Assembly: GCA_949987565.1 (NCBI GenBank)
Contig: OX465113.1
Span: 6,880,551 to 6,944,550, forward strand
Reading direction: 5' to 3'
Origin: Luidia sarsii
Lineage: Eukaryota > Echinodermata > Asteroidea > Paxillosida > Luidiidae
Length of the DNA stretch: 64,000 bases
In this document: one piece after another, positions 22,210 to 33,139 of the stretch
Numbering within the stretch: the stretch's first letter is position 1
Layout of the letters: every line of letters starts with the position of its first letter
Program-made: the position numbers and the translations under genes
The notes under the pieces: model-generated
Seen by the model: the letters and a program-made list of their open reading frames with translations, nothing else
Database searches by the model: none
Told to the model about the DNA's origin: nothing

Positions 22210-23986
22210 TGTAAATCTAAAATTTAGTGGGCCTGATGTTTCGATCCTAGCAGGACCTTTCTCAAAGGCAGAGTGACAAGGACAAAACAGATACATGTAC
22301 ACGAAGGAAGGGGGGAGAGTGAATAGGACACGGATGAGAAACAAAGGACAAAGAGTGAAGCTGGTAGGGAGAGATCAAAGGGAAGGGCAGGGGGTAGGGT
22401 AGGGATTAATGAGAGGAGGGGGAAAGATCAAAGAGAAGGGCAAGGAGTGGGGTAGGGATTAGTGACAATAGGGGGAAAGATCAAAGAGAGAAGTGTGAAG
22501 GACTGAACACAAAAGAAGGATTATCAGAAAGCTGCTTCATTTGGACTAGGGACAGTAGCAGCCTGAATGCTTTCTTTGACCACATCAATTCCTTCCATAG
22601 GACCATCAAATTCACATGGGAGCAGTCTCTTCAACAGACCCACTTTCTGGACGTCACCGTCCGGAAAGACCTCAATACACTCACTACTGACTTGTATTCT
22701 AAGCCCACCGACACTCATCAATATCTCCATTCCTCCAGTTGTCACCCTAGACACTGTAAGACTGGTATAGCTTACAGCCAGGCCCTCAGATTGAGGCGTA
22801 TATGTTCCAATGAGTCTGACTTTCGCCGCCATACACGTGTATTGGCCAGTAACTTGGTTGCTAGAGGCTATAGTTCTCGCCAAGTGAAGAACTCCATTGC
22901 TAAAGTCTATTCCATTCCCAGAAGTTCGGCACTAAAACAAAAGCCACCAGGTCCCAAGGACAAGCCCAAGGTTCCCTTAGTTACTTCCTACCACCCCTCT
23001 CTTCCTCCTCTCAGGAAGATAACTAAGGAAAACCACCATATTCTCCACACTTCGGATCGTCTGGCTGAAGCCATTCCTAATTCGCCTGTTTTGGCTTTCA
23101 GGCGCCCCCGTAACCTGCGTGACTTAATTGTCCGAGCAGAGGTTCCCCCTTTGGACTCTTCACCTCCAACCAAATTTGGTACATTTAAGTGTACCTCGAA
23201 ATGCATTGTTTGCAAGACACATGTCAAGGAAATAGACTCTTTCAATGGACATTCTTCTGGAACTACCCACACGACCTATGGCTCTATCACGTGCACTACC
23301 TCAAACATCATATACCTCATCTCTTGTAGAGTTTGTAATATTCAGTATGTTGGCGAGACCAAAAACACCCTCAAAAAACGTATCTTTGGCCATAGGTCTA
23401 CTATCAAAACTGGTAAAATGGACACCCCTGTTGGGTATCACTTCAATCTCCCTGATCATTCGATATCAGATATGAGTGTACTGGGCATAGAATCACTTGG
23501 TCACCGTAATAATGCTGTCCGTCTTAGCCGTGAGAAAATGTGGATGAAGCGTCTTCGGACTATTCAACCACATGGTCTCAACATCCAGGAGGGTAATGAC
23601 TAACACCATGCAGCTTTCTGATAATCCTTCTTTTGTGTTCAGTCCTTCACACTTCTCTCTTTGATCTTTCCCCCTATTGTCACTAATCCCTACCCCACTC
23701 CTTGCCCTTCTCTTTGATCTTTCCCCCTTCTCTCATTAATCCCTACCCTACCCCCTGCCCTTCCCTTTGATCTCTCCCTACCAGCTTCACTCTTTGTCCT
23801 TTGTTTCTCATCCGTGTCCTATTCACTCTCCCCCCTTCCTTCATGTACATGTATCTGTTTTGTCCTTGTCACTCTGCCTTTGAGAAAGGTCCTGCTAGGA
23901 TCGAAACGTCAGGCCCACTAAATTTTAGATTTACATTTTGGTAATTTTAGTCAGTAAGCAGTTTGTAACATTTTTGTATATCACCT
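22210..23986 (+). mobile_element. Penelope-like element, 5'-truncated, with inverted terminal regions (subfamily A)
   Basis: The first ~335 bp (to about 22545) are the reverse complement of about 23605-23938, including GGTCCTGCTAGGATCGAAAC on the right and its complement on the left. This is the inverted pLTR-like arrangement known for Penelope-like elements. A right-hand tail of about 48 bp (TTGGTAATTTTAGTCAGTAA onward) is unique to the 3' end. The element sits inside an R1 copy and is bounded by a 13-bp target duplication. Confidence 0.85.
22557..23603 (+). pseudogene. Penelope-like element protein, C-terminal part: RT thumb, linker and GIY-YIG endonuclease
   Basis: An open frame of 348 residues has no start codon at its left edge. 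It begins in the end of the reverse transcriptase (FFDHINSFHRTIKFTWEQS, then FLDVTVRK), followed by KPTDTHQYLHSSSCHPRHCK. A linker has a CxxC-type CTSKCIVCKTH finger near residues 205-215. The GIY-YIG nuclease starts at IIYLISCRVCNIQYVGETKN, has the conserved Arg/His in LKKRIFGHRS, and ends QEGND. The catalytic RT part with YxDD is missing, so the copy cannot be autonomous. Within what remains there is no stop or frameshift, suggesting a young insertion. Confidence 0.85.
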
Positions 23987-24470
23987 CATGTCCCCAATAG
24001 ATATCAAAGAAACAATGAAAAAAATCTCGCTTCGTTGGCCAAATATGCTCATTTCAATGTGAAAATCTGAAAAGTTCATGACCTCATAAATATTCATGAG
24101 ATGACGTCACGGTCAATTGATGGCAATTTTTGGATATACCTTTTCCCAACTTAGATACAGTGCAAAGTCGAAACCAAACGAACTTGTACTTTTGCTTTTA
24201 ATGGATTTTGAAATTTGCCCCTTTAAAGCAAGGTCACGTGACACGTGATGACGTCATGATGATATCAAGGTGTTTAGGATCAATTTCAGCATGGGCTTTA
24301 TGCATTTGCCACGTTTGAAAAAAATCCAAGTCTGTTCAATGACTAAAGTCGTGCTTACAAAACCCCTGTGCATTGTCTATGGGCTTTGGGGGAGAAGAAG
24401 AAGAAGAAAAAAAAAAAGCTGAACAACAGATATAGCTTTTCCGCTTCCCTGGAAGCGGCGGAAAAGCTAA
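23987..24470 (+). repeat. Dispersed R1 copy, right half, with terminal hairpin
   Basis: Resumes R1 at CCCCAATAGATATCAAAG and runs through AGATGACGTCACGGTCAATT, CACGTGACACGTGATGACGT and the AGAAGAAGAAGAAA tail to a hairpin at 24433-24469. The arms are TAGCTTTTCCGC/GCGGAAAAGCTA, with an extra inner stem GCTTCC/GGAAGC. The hairpin is followed by AAAAAGGG instead of CTAG. Confidence 0.8.
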
Positions 24471-25990
24471 AAAGGGAAAACACTGGTCAGAAGAAACATC
24501 GCTACGTACATAACGTTCGCTTGCCTGTACCTCTGCCGGGGAGGGGCACCATGTGGGTGAATATAAGCCTGGATGGACCTCCACCGGCCCATTGATTAAG
24601 CATGTAATTTGGGACACCATATTTTGAGGCCTCCGTATCTGCCCAAATCCGGAAACGATGGGGGCTGAAAAAGCCAGGGGGAAACCTGATGCACTTTATG
24701 CATGTTTGGAGGACAAACAAAAAGCCAACCTGTGGAGGCCGCAGACTAGGAAGTACCGTTCTTTTGAAAACGCAAGACTACGGACTTGCCACTCGCGGAA
24801 TCGTCCACTGGACAAGTGATAAAGGAGATTATGTGGTTTGCGGAAAACCGTCCAAGCGACGGACTCGACGCCCCGCATGCTGCCGAAACTACTGGAATTG
24901 TGTAAGCCCGCACGAATATGCTGCCCCCGTACTCATAGTTAAGCCATTATTGCTGTGTGTGGGCGCCAGTGTTCTCTGTCTATAGCTCCCAGAAATGCAG
25001 GGATTGGTATCCCTTGCGCAGCTGCCGACAGGGCGAGTCAGAGGAAGCGAGATATCTTCAACAGGAAAGGAGTCGCTGAGGCAACGCAGCACCAAGTAAC
25101 GGACCAAGAGCATTGGAGAGCTACCATGTGATGTCTGCTTAATACAAATATGGCAACGACCGCCACATTGTCAGAACTAGGATGACGCGTAACCGTGTTG
25201 GCTATGCCCCCAGACCGTTATGGCTACGACCACAGGGAAAGGAACAAAAAATTCAGTCAAGCATTGGAATGTCTGGAGGGAATGGACCAAAGGAGGCCCG
25301 GGGCTGTGAGCCACTGCCCATTGTAGAGTTCCCGAACCCGTCCCCCACAATGTCTGTAGAGAACTGCATATTACGGTCCAGCACCCAATAATGATAACAA
25401 GGACCGGGCGGACGTTTATTTTCATTCAAAAGACGTATCATCAGGAGCCACGGATAATGCCTATGAGTAGGTTCAACCACCTTGTTCCACCATGGGTTCA
25501 ACTGTTTTATCCTCAGCTGCGGTAACCGCAAACTTCCACATGTACGTATAAAAGACCCAAGCACTGCTTTGTATGATAAGGGGCAAGTGACCCTCCTACA
25601 AAAGAATAATCATTGGCGTAATGAGATATACCTCCTAGGCCAAATACGTCGAAAATGGAGAAAGAAGCTATTAAGCTGGTGCAAAGGAAGCTCCAACGGG
25701 AGGGCCTTATCCACACAATCTTGTCCTAGGACTTACATCCCAAAGACAAAATCGCTAGTGTGATAGGTGAGAGGCGGAATGCCGATTTGATATTCGCCTT
25801 AGCAAGGAAGGGGCCCTTCCTGCCCTCCTAACCGAATTTAACGAGTCATAAAAAAAAAACCGGTAAGCGAACTGAGCAGTGTCTTATCAATACCGTCATT
25901 TACTGAAGCGGAGTCTGGGTAGAACAAATGATGGATTAGTCTAAAGGAGCTCAGCTCTGCTTTGGTATATACCAAGTCTATCAACTTGGA
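24471..25990. other. Unassigned region
   Basis: GC-richer than its surroundings. Several open frames of 60-100 codons overlap on both strands, but none shows a motif or splice logic I recognise. It may be the body of an unrecognised element. Confidence 0.35.
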
Positions 25991-25992
25991 AG

Positions 25993-26112
25993 GGTGATAT
26001 ACAAAATGTTGCAACTGCTCACTGACCAAAATTACCAAATTGCAAATGTCAAGACTCAGCGGGCCCGACGCCTCGATCCCAGCGGGACCTTTCTCAAAGG
26101 CAAATTGGAAGG
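25993..26112 (-). mobile_element. Penelope-like element 3' end (subfamily A relative, minus strand)
   Basis: GATATACAAAATGTTGCAAC, CTCACTGACCAAAATTACCA, GCGGGCCCGACGCCTCGATC and GCGGGACCTTTCTCAAAGGC match, in reverse complement, the 3' terminal region of the element at 22210-23986. It is GC-shifted (GATCCCAGCGGG instead of GATCCTAGCAGG), so it represents a diverged subfamily. Confidence 0.65.
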
Positions 26113-26114
26113 GT

Positions 26115-27244
26115 GGTAATTAAGCCGGCCATTCCTCCTATTTAAGGGGACCTCCTTTTATACTGTAGTTTCTCCATCAAGGGCCGCGTGTGTGCGTTGC
26201 CTTACGGACTACAGGTTTGATGCGTCCCGTCGGTTACATGGCCCGCTACACCTGAGACTGAGACAAAAGCCATTTTGTGAAGCCGTCGCATAACCACTCT
26301 GCCGCTGCCTATGCAGGGCATTGCAGAGGAGAAAGCCTATTCTGGCATTCGAGCGAGACAGCACACGCAAGGACTTACAAAACCGCAAGCCGGTCATAGC
26401 CAGCCTTTCACGGGGCGTTAAAGGATATATTGCCTTTGTGTGCTTTTCATGCTGCGCAAGCCTTTCATGCTGCGCTAGTGATGAACAATATTGTTTCACC
26501 CGACTACCAGGTTTCCCGCAACCCCAAAGTAACAGTACGTGCTCACCGGGAGGTATTTTCACGGGGTGGCCGGCGTGAGTTGGCATGACAGGGAGACCAG
26601 CTGACGAAGCGTTGACCACTGGAGCACTGGCGCTCGGAAGGGTGGAGACTGCCGTTGGGGACCCGAAGTCAGCTTCTGACTGAAGTGGGCTGGATGTTCC
26701 CTCCTGTGCTCTCGCTTACATCGAAGGGCTGGGTAGATGCCTGGGTATCGCCAAGACTTTGGTTGTTGGGATGCTCACTGCTCCTCGACTGTAGCGCTTT
26801 CCCAGACCCATAGATGGCGCTAATTGGCGTGATGATGTGCTGCCGGCATAGCCGTGTGTCATCGCATCCCGGCACCGCTGTGTTGCTAGTCCTTACATAC
26901 AGTGCCCAGGATCGGGAATATGGGGATTCAAGGATTTTGGCTTGGGCCTCTTCGCCCTGCCAAGGACGCAGTCCGGATGCTGCTGTTGGCTACTCCGGGG
27001 TGGGAAGCGCAGGCTGAGCATGGGGGCTCTCTCGAGCCTATAGGTAGGAGCACTAAGCCTTAGTCAGACAGGAATGGCGGTGCACGAACCATCTGGACAT
27101 CTCGCGACTCATCGTGTTCTACTCACAACGCTCGTTTTGTCCGTTGAGCGGGGGACTCCTGCGCTTTCTGGTTCCTCCCTCTATTCCCCATGCTCAAGAT
27201 TCAGCACTGCGACGAAGTTGAAAGTTCTAAAATCTGATGACTCT
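26115..27244. other. Unassigned region
   Basis: Overlapping frames up to 136 codons (26209-26619, minus) show no recognisable motif. The short duplication TTTCATGCTGCGCAAGC / TTTCATGCTGCGCTAG lies at about 26446-26480. No gene is supported. Confidence 0.35.
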
Positions 27245-27500
27245 CGACGAGAGTTTTTACTATACGATGCACACCCAGCGGAGGTGCGCAGCCAAAAGAA
27301 CCAATACACGCACTACAAGCGCTAATGTGCCCATCGCCTGACTGCATGCCTGACCGGCCCCATTGTTGGTCAGCTTTCCAGCTACCAAGCATTCCTGGGC
27401 CAAGCGCGTACGGCACGCATAACAACGCCCTTGTTCAGACAGTCATTCTCCCTTCCCCGTTCCCAAAGTGGGTCTTCGGTCGACAAGCGACCCAAAACCG
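27245..27500 (+). repeat. Second copy of the 19735-19998 dispersed block
   Basis: Matches 19747-19996 almost base for base from GAGTTTTTACTATACGATG to GTCGACAAGCGACC. Its right edge is fused to an R1 copy starting at AAATATGCTCAAATGAATGT. Confidence 0.8.
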
Positions 27501-27502
27501 AA

Positions 27503-28510
27503 ATATGCTCAAATGAATGTAACAAATTTAAGATTTAATGTCCTCATTAATATTTATAAGATGATGTCAACATCACAAAATGGATACACCTTTTCCCAAC
27601 TTAGATACATGCCAAATATTGATCCATTGGGATCTAAGATCACAGCATGATTGTACATTGCAATTTGGTCCTTAGAGGGGGCTGTCACATGACCATCCAA
27701 GCAAAAACAGAAGAGGAAAAAAAAAAAAAAAAATGCTAATTTTTATTTTATACTGATTGTAGACCCTCTTTGCATCATTTTGATTGAATTTGCAAAGGTC
27801 GAAAAAAAAAAAAGTTGACATTTAATTTATTTATTCAACATCTCCGGGATTCGAACCCATACCCTCCACTCCTACCCCAAAACACACGCACATATTTTGT
27901 GTACAAAGAGACTTGAGTATAATTTTCAAAAATTCGTAATGATTCTAAACAATGATCTTTCGGTTCCAAACGTTAGATTTTCAATGTCTAGCACAATAGC
28001 TTACTTCCCATCAAATTTTGAGAAGATTGACTAATGGCTAATATGTGCTTTAAAATCATGCATTTTGATGACGTCGTGGTTGCTTCATGACATTTTGCCA
28101 TGGAAGGTGTTTCTAAACAATATTCCCAATAGATTTCAAAGAAAAAATGAAAAAAATCTCTTTCCGTTGGCCAAATGTGCTCGATTGAATGCTACATTGT
28201 GTAAAGTTCATGACCTCAAATATTCATGAGATGAGGTCACAGTGGAATGATGGAAATTTTTGGATACACCTTTTCCCAACTTAGATATAGTGCAAAATTG
28301 AAACCAAACAAACTTTTACCTTTGCTTTCAGTTGAGCTTGAAATTTGCCCCTTTAAAGCGCTGTCACATGACACTCGATGACATAATAATTCCAAGGATA
28401 ATGTGCATAATTTTAGCATTGGCTCTATGCATTTGCAAAGTTTGATAAAAATGGTTGTTTAATGGCCAAAGTGGCTCTTACAGACTGAACCCATGTTCAA
28501 AGTCTATGGG
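27503..28510 (+). repeat. Dispersed diverged R1 copies (about one and a half units)
   Basis: Contains an R1 middle part (27503-27650), an alternative-block relative (27660-27830, like 2655-2930), the T-arm GGGATTCGAACCC at 27846-27858, and then another full middle and end to GTCTATGGGAAG near 28510. The AAAAAA and TTTATTTATTC tracts separate the parts. Confidence 0.7.
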
Positions 28511-29022
28511 AAGTATGAGGCTGTGGTGCAGTCGCAACGGACATGTCGTGTCCATTCGACATGTCCGTAATTTGAAGACATGGACCATATACTGCCCTTC
28601 ACCCAAATCACTTTCATCCCCAGAAAAATTTGACGATTGCAACAATCAATTGTTGGAAAGAACAACGAGATACATGTATCTGTCCGGGCGCCAATATCAC
28701 AGTCACAGTGCAATAGTCACAGTCACAGTGCAATATATTGTGCCGCTTACGATGTGTGTGTTGCACGCGGTTTATGCACACTGGATGTGGGGCAGAGTGT
28801 GTGGCCTTTTAAAACTGATATTAAAACCAAACCAGTTTTAACTGCTTGCTGTAGTACGCTGTATGAACGCACAGAGTTTTAAATTTACGACTTGCCCCCT
28901 ATGGTTAGAAGGCGTTTTAACTTGATTGGTTTTAAACCAACACGCTGTCTGAACGTAGCCAGAGAGAAGTGGGAGTGGGAGGATTATTAGTTAACATGCC
29001 TAGGTGTTAATCATTCCCCTCC
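28511..29022. other. Unassigned, with a short tandem motif
   Basis: AGTCACAGTGCAAT is repeated at about 28700-28730. GCTGTATGAACGCACAG and GCTGTCTGAACGTAGCC resemble the 20690 and 20880 motifs. No gene is seen. Confidence 0.35.
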
Positions 29023-29584
29023 TTAAAGGGAAACTAAAACGGTTTTAAGAAATCTTAAATTTTTATGTTTATGTTTAAATATATGTCTACAAAACTAAAA
29101 AATGTACCTCCAAACCACACAAAAACAAGCCCAATTCCTCCGCGTTTATTTCATCTTTTGTAAATGCAAATAATCTCACCTCCCCATTCAGCGTTGATGT
29201 GCGTTTGCACCTGGCAACATCACAATTCGCGGGGATCGCATTGGATTTAGAGGAGCCCGAAAATGTTTGACAAAAGTACAGTGTTTTTTGTTGTCGACTT
29301 GTAACCAAATCCACATATACACTTCATTATAACTGGTTTTCCGATTCCCGATATGAAATGCGTGTATTGAGAAGGGCGCCAGTGACAGATGCCCTCAACA
29401 GTGGAAGCATGGAAAGTTTTTCATTTCTCTACACTTCCAGGATGACATCGTGGATTTTTAATCGAAAATAAAATGTTATTCTGATTTACTTATGTTATGA
29501 AGGTGTTATTTGCAATTTAGATACATAAATACATCATGCAATCGCAAAATCAATTTGTCAAAAACCATTTTAGTTGCCCTTTAA
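29023..29584 (-). mobile_element. Kolobok-like nonautonomous element (TTAA-flanked)
   Basis: TTAA lies at 29023-29026 and 29581-29584. The ends are AGGGAAACTAAAACGGTTTT and, in reverse complement, AGGGCAACTAAAATGGTTTT, a 20-bp near-perfect inverted repeat around 554 bp. A TTAA duplication with purine-starting termini fits Kolobok better than piggyBac. The minus strand carries a THAP-like fragment, which also fits Kolobok. Confidence 0.6.
29147..29236 (-). pseudogene. THAP-like zinc finger N-terminal fragment
   Basis: Within a minus-strand frame of 75 codons (29087-29314), IPANCDVARCKRTSTLNGEV followed by RLFAFTKDE resembles the start of a THAP domain (Cys, 4-residue spacing, Cys, then a hydrophobic-Phe-Pro-like turn). 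The Pro is replaced, and the distal Cys/His pair is not present. THAP domains occur in Kolobok and P-type transposases. Confidence 0.35.
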
Positions 29585-29682
29585 TGTTGAGGCAATGTGG
29601 TTGAATTGTCCGAAGATGTTTCATCCACATTTTCTCCCTGCTCAAACAGACAGCATCGCTATGATGACCAATTGATACATTC

Positions 29683-30325
29683 TTAAAGAATGATTGGGAG
29701 TTGACGTTTGGTAGGAGTTGAAGTGTCCAAAGGGGGAATCACTGCTTGAACAATTACATGTATGTCATGTACATGTAGGTTACGGGGGCACCTGAAAGCC
29801 AACAGATGTGGAGAATGTGATGGTTTTCCTTGGTAAAGAGGGGCTGGAAAACACAGATGGTACAAAGTGACTAAGGGAACCTTAGGATTGTCCTTGGGGT
29901 CAGAGGATTTTTCTTTGGGTGTCAAACTTCTTGGAATGGAACAGGCTTTGGCATTATGGACTTCTTCACTTGACGAGAGCTGTAGCCCCACGCAACAAAG
30001 TTTCTGGCCAATACTTTGACATGGCAGAAACAATTAGTCATTTCGGCATATGTGCCTCAACCTGAGCAACTTACTTTATGCTGGTAGGCTCATAAAACAA
30101 ATCAGCACTTTCTGAATGGTGACATCTAGAAAGTGGTCTTGGTCGTGTGAGCGTTCCCATGTGAACTTAATGGTGCTATGGAAAGAGTTGATGTGGTCAA
30201 AGAAGGCATTCATGCTACTACCATTCCTAGCACAAATGAAGAAGATGATATCTATATATCTCCCCCAAATCCAGAGCCGGCAAGGAACTGCACTGAGCAT
30301 AATTATGTTCTTCAAAGGTCACCCA
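29683..30325 (-). pseudogene. Penelope-like RT and linker remnant (subfamily A, minus strand)
   Basis: The minus-strand frame 30076-30315 reads LWIWGRYIDIIFFICARNGS, then FFDHINSFHSTIKFTWERS and FLDVTIQK. This is the catalytic palm of a Penelope-like reverse transcriptase, with the usual YxDD changed to YIDI. The next frame (29683-30033) continues with GQKLCCVG, EEVHNAKACSIPRS and PKDNPKVPLVTLYH, matching the linker of the 22557 copy. A frameshift separates the two parts, and the finger and GIY-YIG domains are missing. Confidence 0.75.
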
Positions 30326-30335
30326 TGAAGAGACA

Positions 30336-30530
30336 GTGACATCTTTTGTCATCTGTGTCCCTATTACTCTCCCCTCCCTATTTGGTTTTGTCCATGTCAC
30401 TCTGCCTTTGTGCAAGGTCCTGAGCACTAGGGTCGAAATGTCAGGCCCTTCTCATTTTTTTTATATTGACTAGTTGGTCATTTTAGTCAGTAAGCAATTT
30501 GCAAAATGTTTGCATAAAAATATAGAAAAT
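30336..30530 (+). mobile_element. Penelope-like 3' terminal region (subfamily A, plus strand)
   Basis: TTTTGTCCATGTCACTCTGC, AAGGTCCTGAGCACTAGGGT, CGAAATGTCAGGCCC and GTCATTTTAGTCAGTAAGCA match the 3' end at 23860-23965. It points opposite to the RT remnant beside it, as in the inverted layout of the 22210-23986 element. Confidence 0.7.
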
Positions 30531-30696
30531 GGCACTGAACAGTGATGGCACTGATGTGAAGTGGTTAAGCGATACTAGCCTTTAGAGGATACTGAGGATA
30601 GGCATATGCTGTCTGCATTCCCTAGCTAAGATCACTTTCCTGATTAAAAAACTAGGTCTACGTCACTCCTACATTACTTGTACAGCCAATTACTAC

Positions 30697-31667
30697 ATTT
30701 GCATATTCCCCTTTTATCGCCAGATAAATTGCTAAGAGTTTTACACAGCGCCCTCTACCATCCTACCCAGTGACTCATGGCGCATGCACCTCACGTATCG
30801 TCCTCTTTTCTCTTAGCCAGCATATCAGTAGGACGTTTTTTCTAATGCTGTGGCATTATTCATTTTCCTATCCACTTTTGCTAAAGAGAGTATTCCAGCG
30901 TTGTGTAGAGTGGTTTTTTGTAGTGTGTGAAGGTCAAGTATAAACCGTTTGGCGAGGGCTCTCACTGTCAAAACTGGGGACACTGTCGGTTCCCCGGAGC
31001 CCAGTCGGGTCTCCCCCTGTGGCCATCGATAGCGGGACAACCAAATGTAGGACCAGCACAGGCAAGGGCAGTTCGGCCCAGACTGCTGTGGCTAAGGTCA
31101 AAAAGGGTCGCCAGGGAAAACGAGACATGGCGGTGGCCTGTCTCGCTCCCCCCGATCGTCCCCCGAACATGCAGCGAGCCGGCATGACTGGTGGTCACGA
31201 TTCAGTGACCCTGGCATCCCGCGCCCCTCAGACACCGTGGCGTTCCATACAGAATGCCGTGAGGGGCTTTTGTCTGGCCTCCCCGAGCAGGTAGTGGTCT
31301 CCCAACCCATGGGGCCCGGAGCGCTATCAGATGGCGGGGGTACAGGCGGGTGCCTCCCCCGCATGGCCGGTGGTCACGGCTCAATGGGCCAGGACACTCC
31401 ACCGCTCCAGTGCTGTGACAATCCCCACGGGGCTTTTGTATGGATTTCCCGAGCAGGCAGAAGTCTCCAAGCCTATGGGGCCACCTGGCTCGGTGTTTTT
31501 CGCATCCCTCCCGCCTGTCCCACATCCTCAATGTCCATTGACTCTGGAGAAAAGAGGACAATATGTGAGGCGCATATGCATCACAGGTCACTGGGTAGGA
31601 CGGTTGAGTGAGCTGTGTAAAACTCATAGCAATTTATCTGGCGATATGAGGGGAATATGCAAATTAC
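30697..31667. mobile_element. Unclassified element with ~50-bp terminal inverted repeats
   Basis: The left end TTTGCATATTCCCCTTTTAT, then CGCCAGATAAATTGCTAAGA and GTTTTACACAGC, is mirrored on the right by GCTGTGTAAAACTCATAGCA, ATTTATCTGGCGATATGAGG and GGAATATGCAAA. The interior (30930-31600) is GC-rich, with overlapping frames on both strands such as CQNWGHCRFPGAQSGLPLWP. I do not recognise a family. A DIRS-type element with inverted repeats or a nonautonomous DNA transposon are both possible. Confidence 0.55.
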
Positions 31668-31992
31668 TGTTGATATTCAAAAGTTTATCAACAGAAAATG
31701 CGTAGTAAAGTGGTATTGAGTAATTAAATTGATATTTATTTTATCTTGTAAAATGACACACAAAGCGAGACCTCTGGTATGTGTACCAAAAGTTCCAAGT
31801 CAGTTTTTCCTCTATTTGTTTGATTCAAATTGAATAAAGCTGCATCCATTTTGTGTTTTCCTGAACTGCTGTAGCCAGGTTTACAACAATTATTTGTTTG
31901 CATTTGAATGAGAATGGAGGCATTATCATGGAGAAATATGGCAGTTAATCATATCCCTGCAAAGAACAAGTTTTGAAAACTGCCATCTTAGG

Positions 31993-32066
31993 GCTGGATA
32001 ATTCAGGTGGTAAGAGCTCTGGTACATTAACGCAAGGTCTTGGGTTCAGGTACTGGTCCAGTCAAA
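31993..32066 (+). repeat. tRNA-derived SINE head or tRNA pseudogene
   Basis: The acceptor arms GGCTGGA and TCCAGTC pair fully, with one G-T pair. A D-arm ATTCAGGTGGTAAGAGC gives an A-box, and GGGTTCAGGTACTGG gives a weak B-box. The anticodon stem does not pair well and the T-stem is imperfect, so a functional tRNA is unlikely. It lies in an intron, 90 bp before exon 3. Confidence 0.55.
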
Positions 32067-32154
32067 TTTTCTTTGCCAATTTGTTCAAACAGCCATTTTC
32101 AAACTGACATTTGATATGATTGTTTTCATTCAAAATATATGTTTTAGTGTTCAG

Positions 32155-32239
32155 AATGGCTGTAGTAATGAGGACACAGAGAGAAAAGTCTTTGCAGCGG
32201 ATAAAACCTTTCAGACTATCTTGATGCACCGATTGTGTG
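32155..32239 (+). CDS. Host gene exon 3
   Basis: The acceptor is TTTTAGTGTTCAG and the donor GTAAGTAGAA. The 85-bp exon reads in frame 0 as NGCSNEDTERKVFAADKTFQ, then TILMHRLC, and ends one base into a codon. That base with the first two of the 41686 exon gives Ala, and the frame stays open. Its frame-0 start does not follow from exon 2, which implies an exon in between. Confidence 0.7.
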
Positions 32240-33139
32240 GTAAGTAGAATTTATATGAGATTTCAGGCAATTGGTGACATCTGGAAAAAAAAGGTGTTTT
32301 TACACTATGTACAAAGATTCTCTTATGGGTTTGGGTGATTCTGTGATCAAGTAATTTCTTATATGCCATGTATATGTCCTGTGGCCCCCCTCTTTTCATT
32401 CAGATGTAAAAAAAATTGATCGCAATTTGACATTTTGCAAAAGACATTCAACCCAAACTTGGCCAAACAATGGCCTTATTGTCCTGTCTTGCATAAGAAT
32501 GGTTTGGTCGGGTGGTTGAAAGGATGGTCATGTGACAACACTTTAAAAATGGTTATTCAATATTATGTGCGTTCCCACTAAAACGAAACAGCACGATTCA
32601 CTTTTCAATTTAAAATTTGATTTTTTTCGGAAACAGCGCAATTATATGCCGGATGCTCTGTGTGTTGATGCTATCGAAAAGAGAAAATCTAAAAGTTACA
32701 TCCCACAATTCCATGTGTGTAGATAAACATCTGCCACAGCATGATAAGCTGATTATTGATGCATGAATGTGTGCGATAACCACTCAGCCAGCTAAAAAAA
32801 AAAGGTCTTTCAATCGCGACCCCAATTTAAATTTTTTTCTATTGGAAACGAACCTATTGTGGTGACCAAGACCTGGTGCTATTTAATTTTCTGCCCTTGG
32901 CAGTTAGTGGTCTAGCTCAGGCCAAGAGAGCAGATCTGTTTGGGGAAATCTACCGCCAGGCAATGGACACAATCACAAAGAGACGAACGGACTCAGCTTA
33001 CAGGGCACACAAACATACACACAATAAAGTCCAATGAGTCACATGCACAAGGGAATTATCAGGAATTATCATTTCAATCACAAAGTCAACTTTCACCTCA
33101 CAATGTAGAGTACAATTAATCCAATAGGAACTCACAATC
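32240..33139 (+). other. Intron, nothing recognised
   Basis: Mixed AT-rich sequence. From about 32870 a higher-GC stretch precedes the local tandem repeat. There is no coding or TE signature that I can name. Confidence 0.4.

Noticed and set aside
24480..27240. A multi-exon gene on either strand
   Set aside because: Frames are short, lack motifs, and I could not pair splice sites in phase.
30927..31705. Overlapping frames of 80-140 codons as host genes
   Set aside because: They lie between terminal inverted repeats and overlap on both strands; I recognise no family, so no gene is called.
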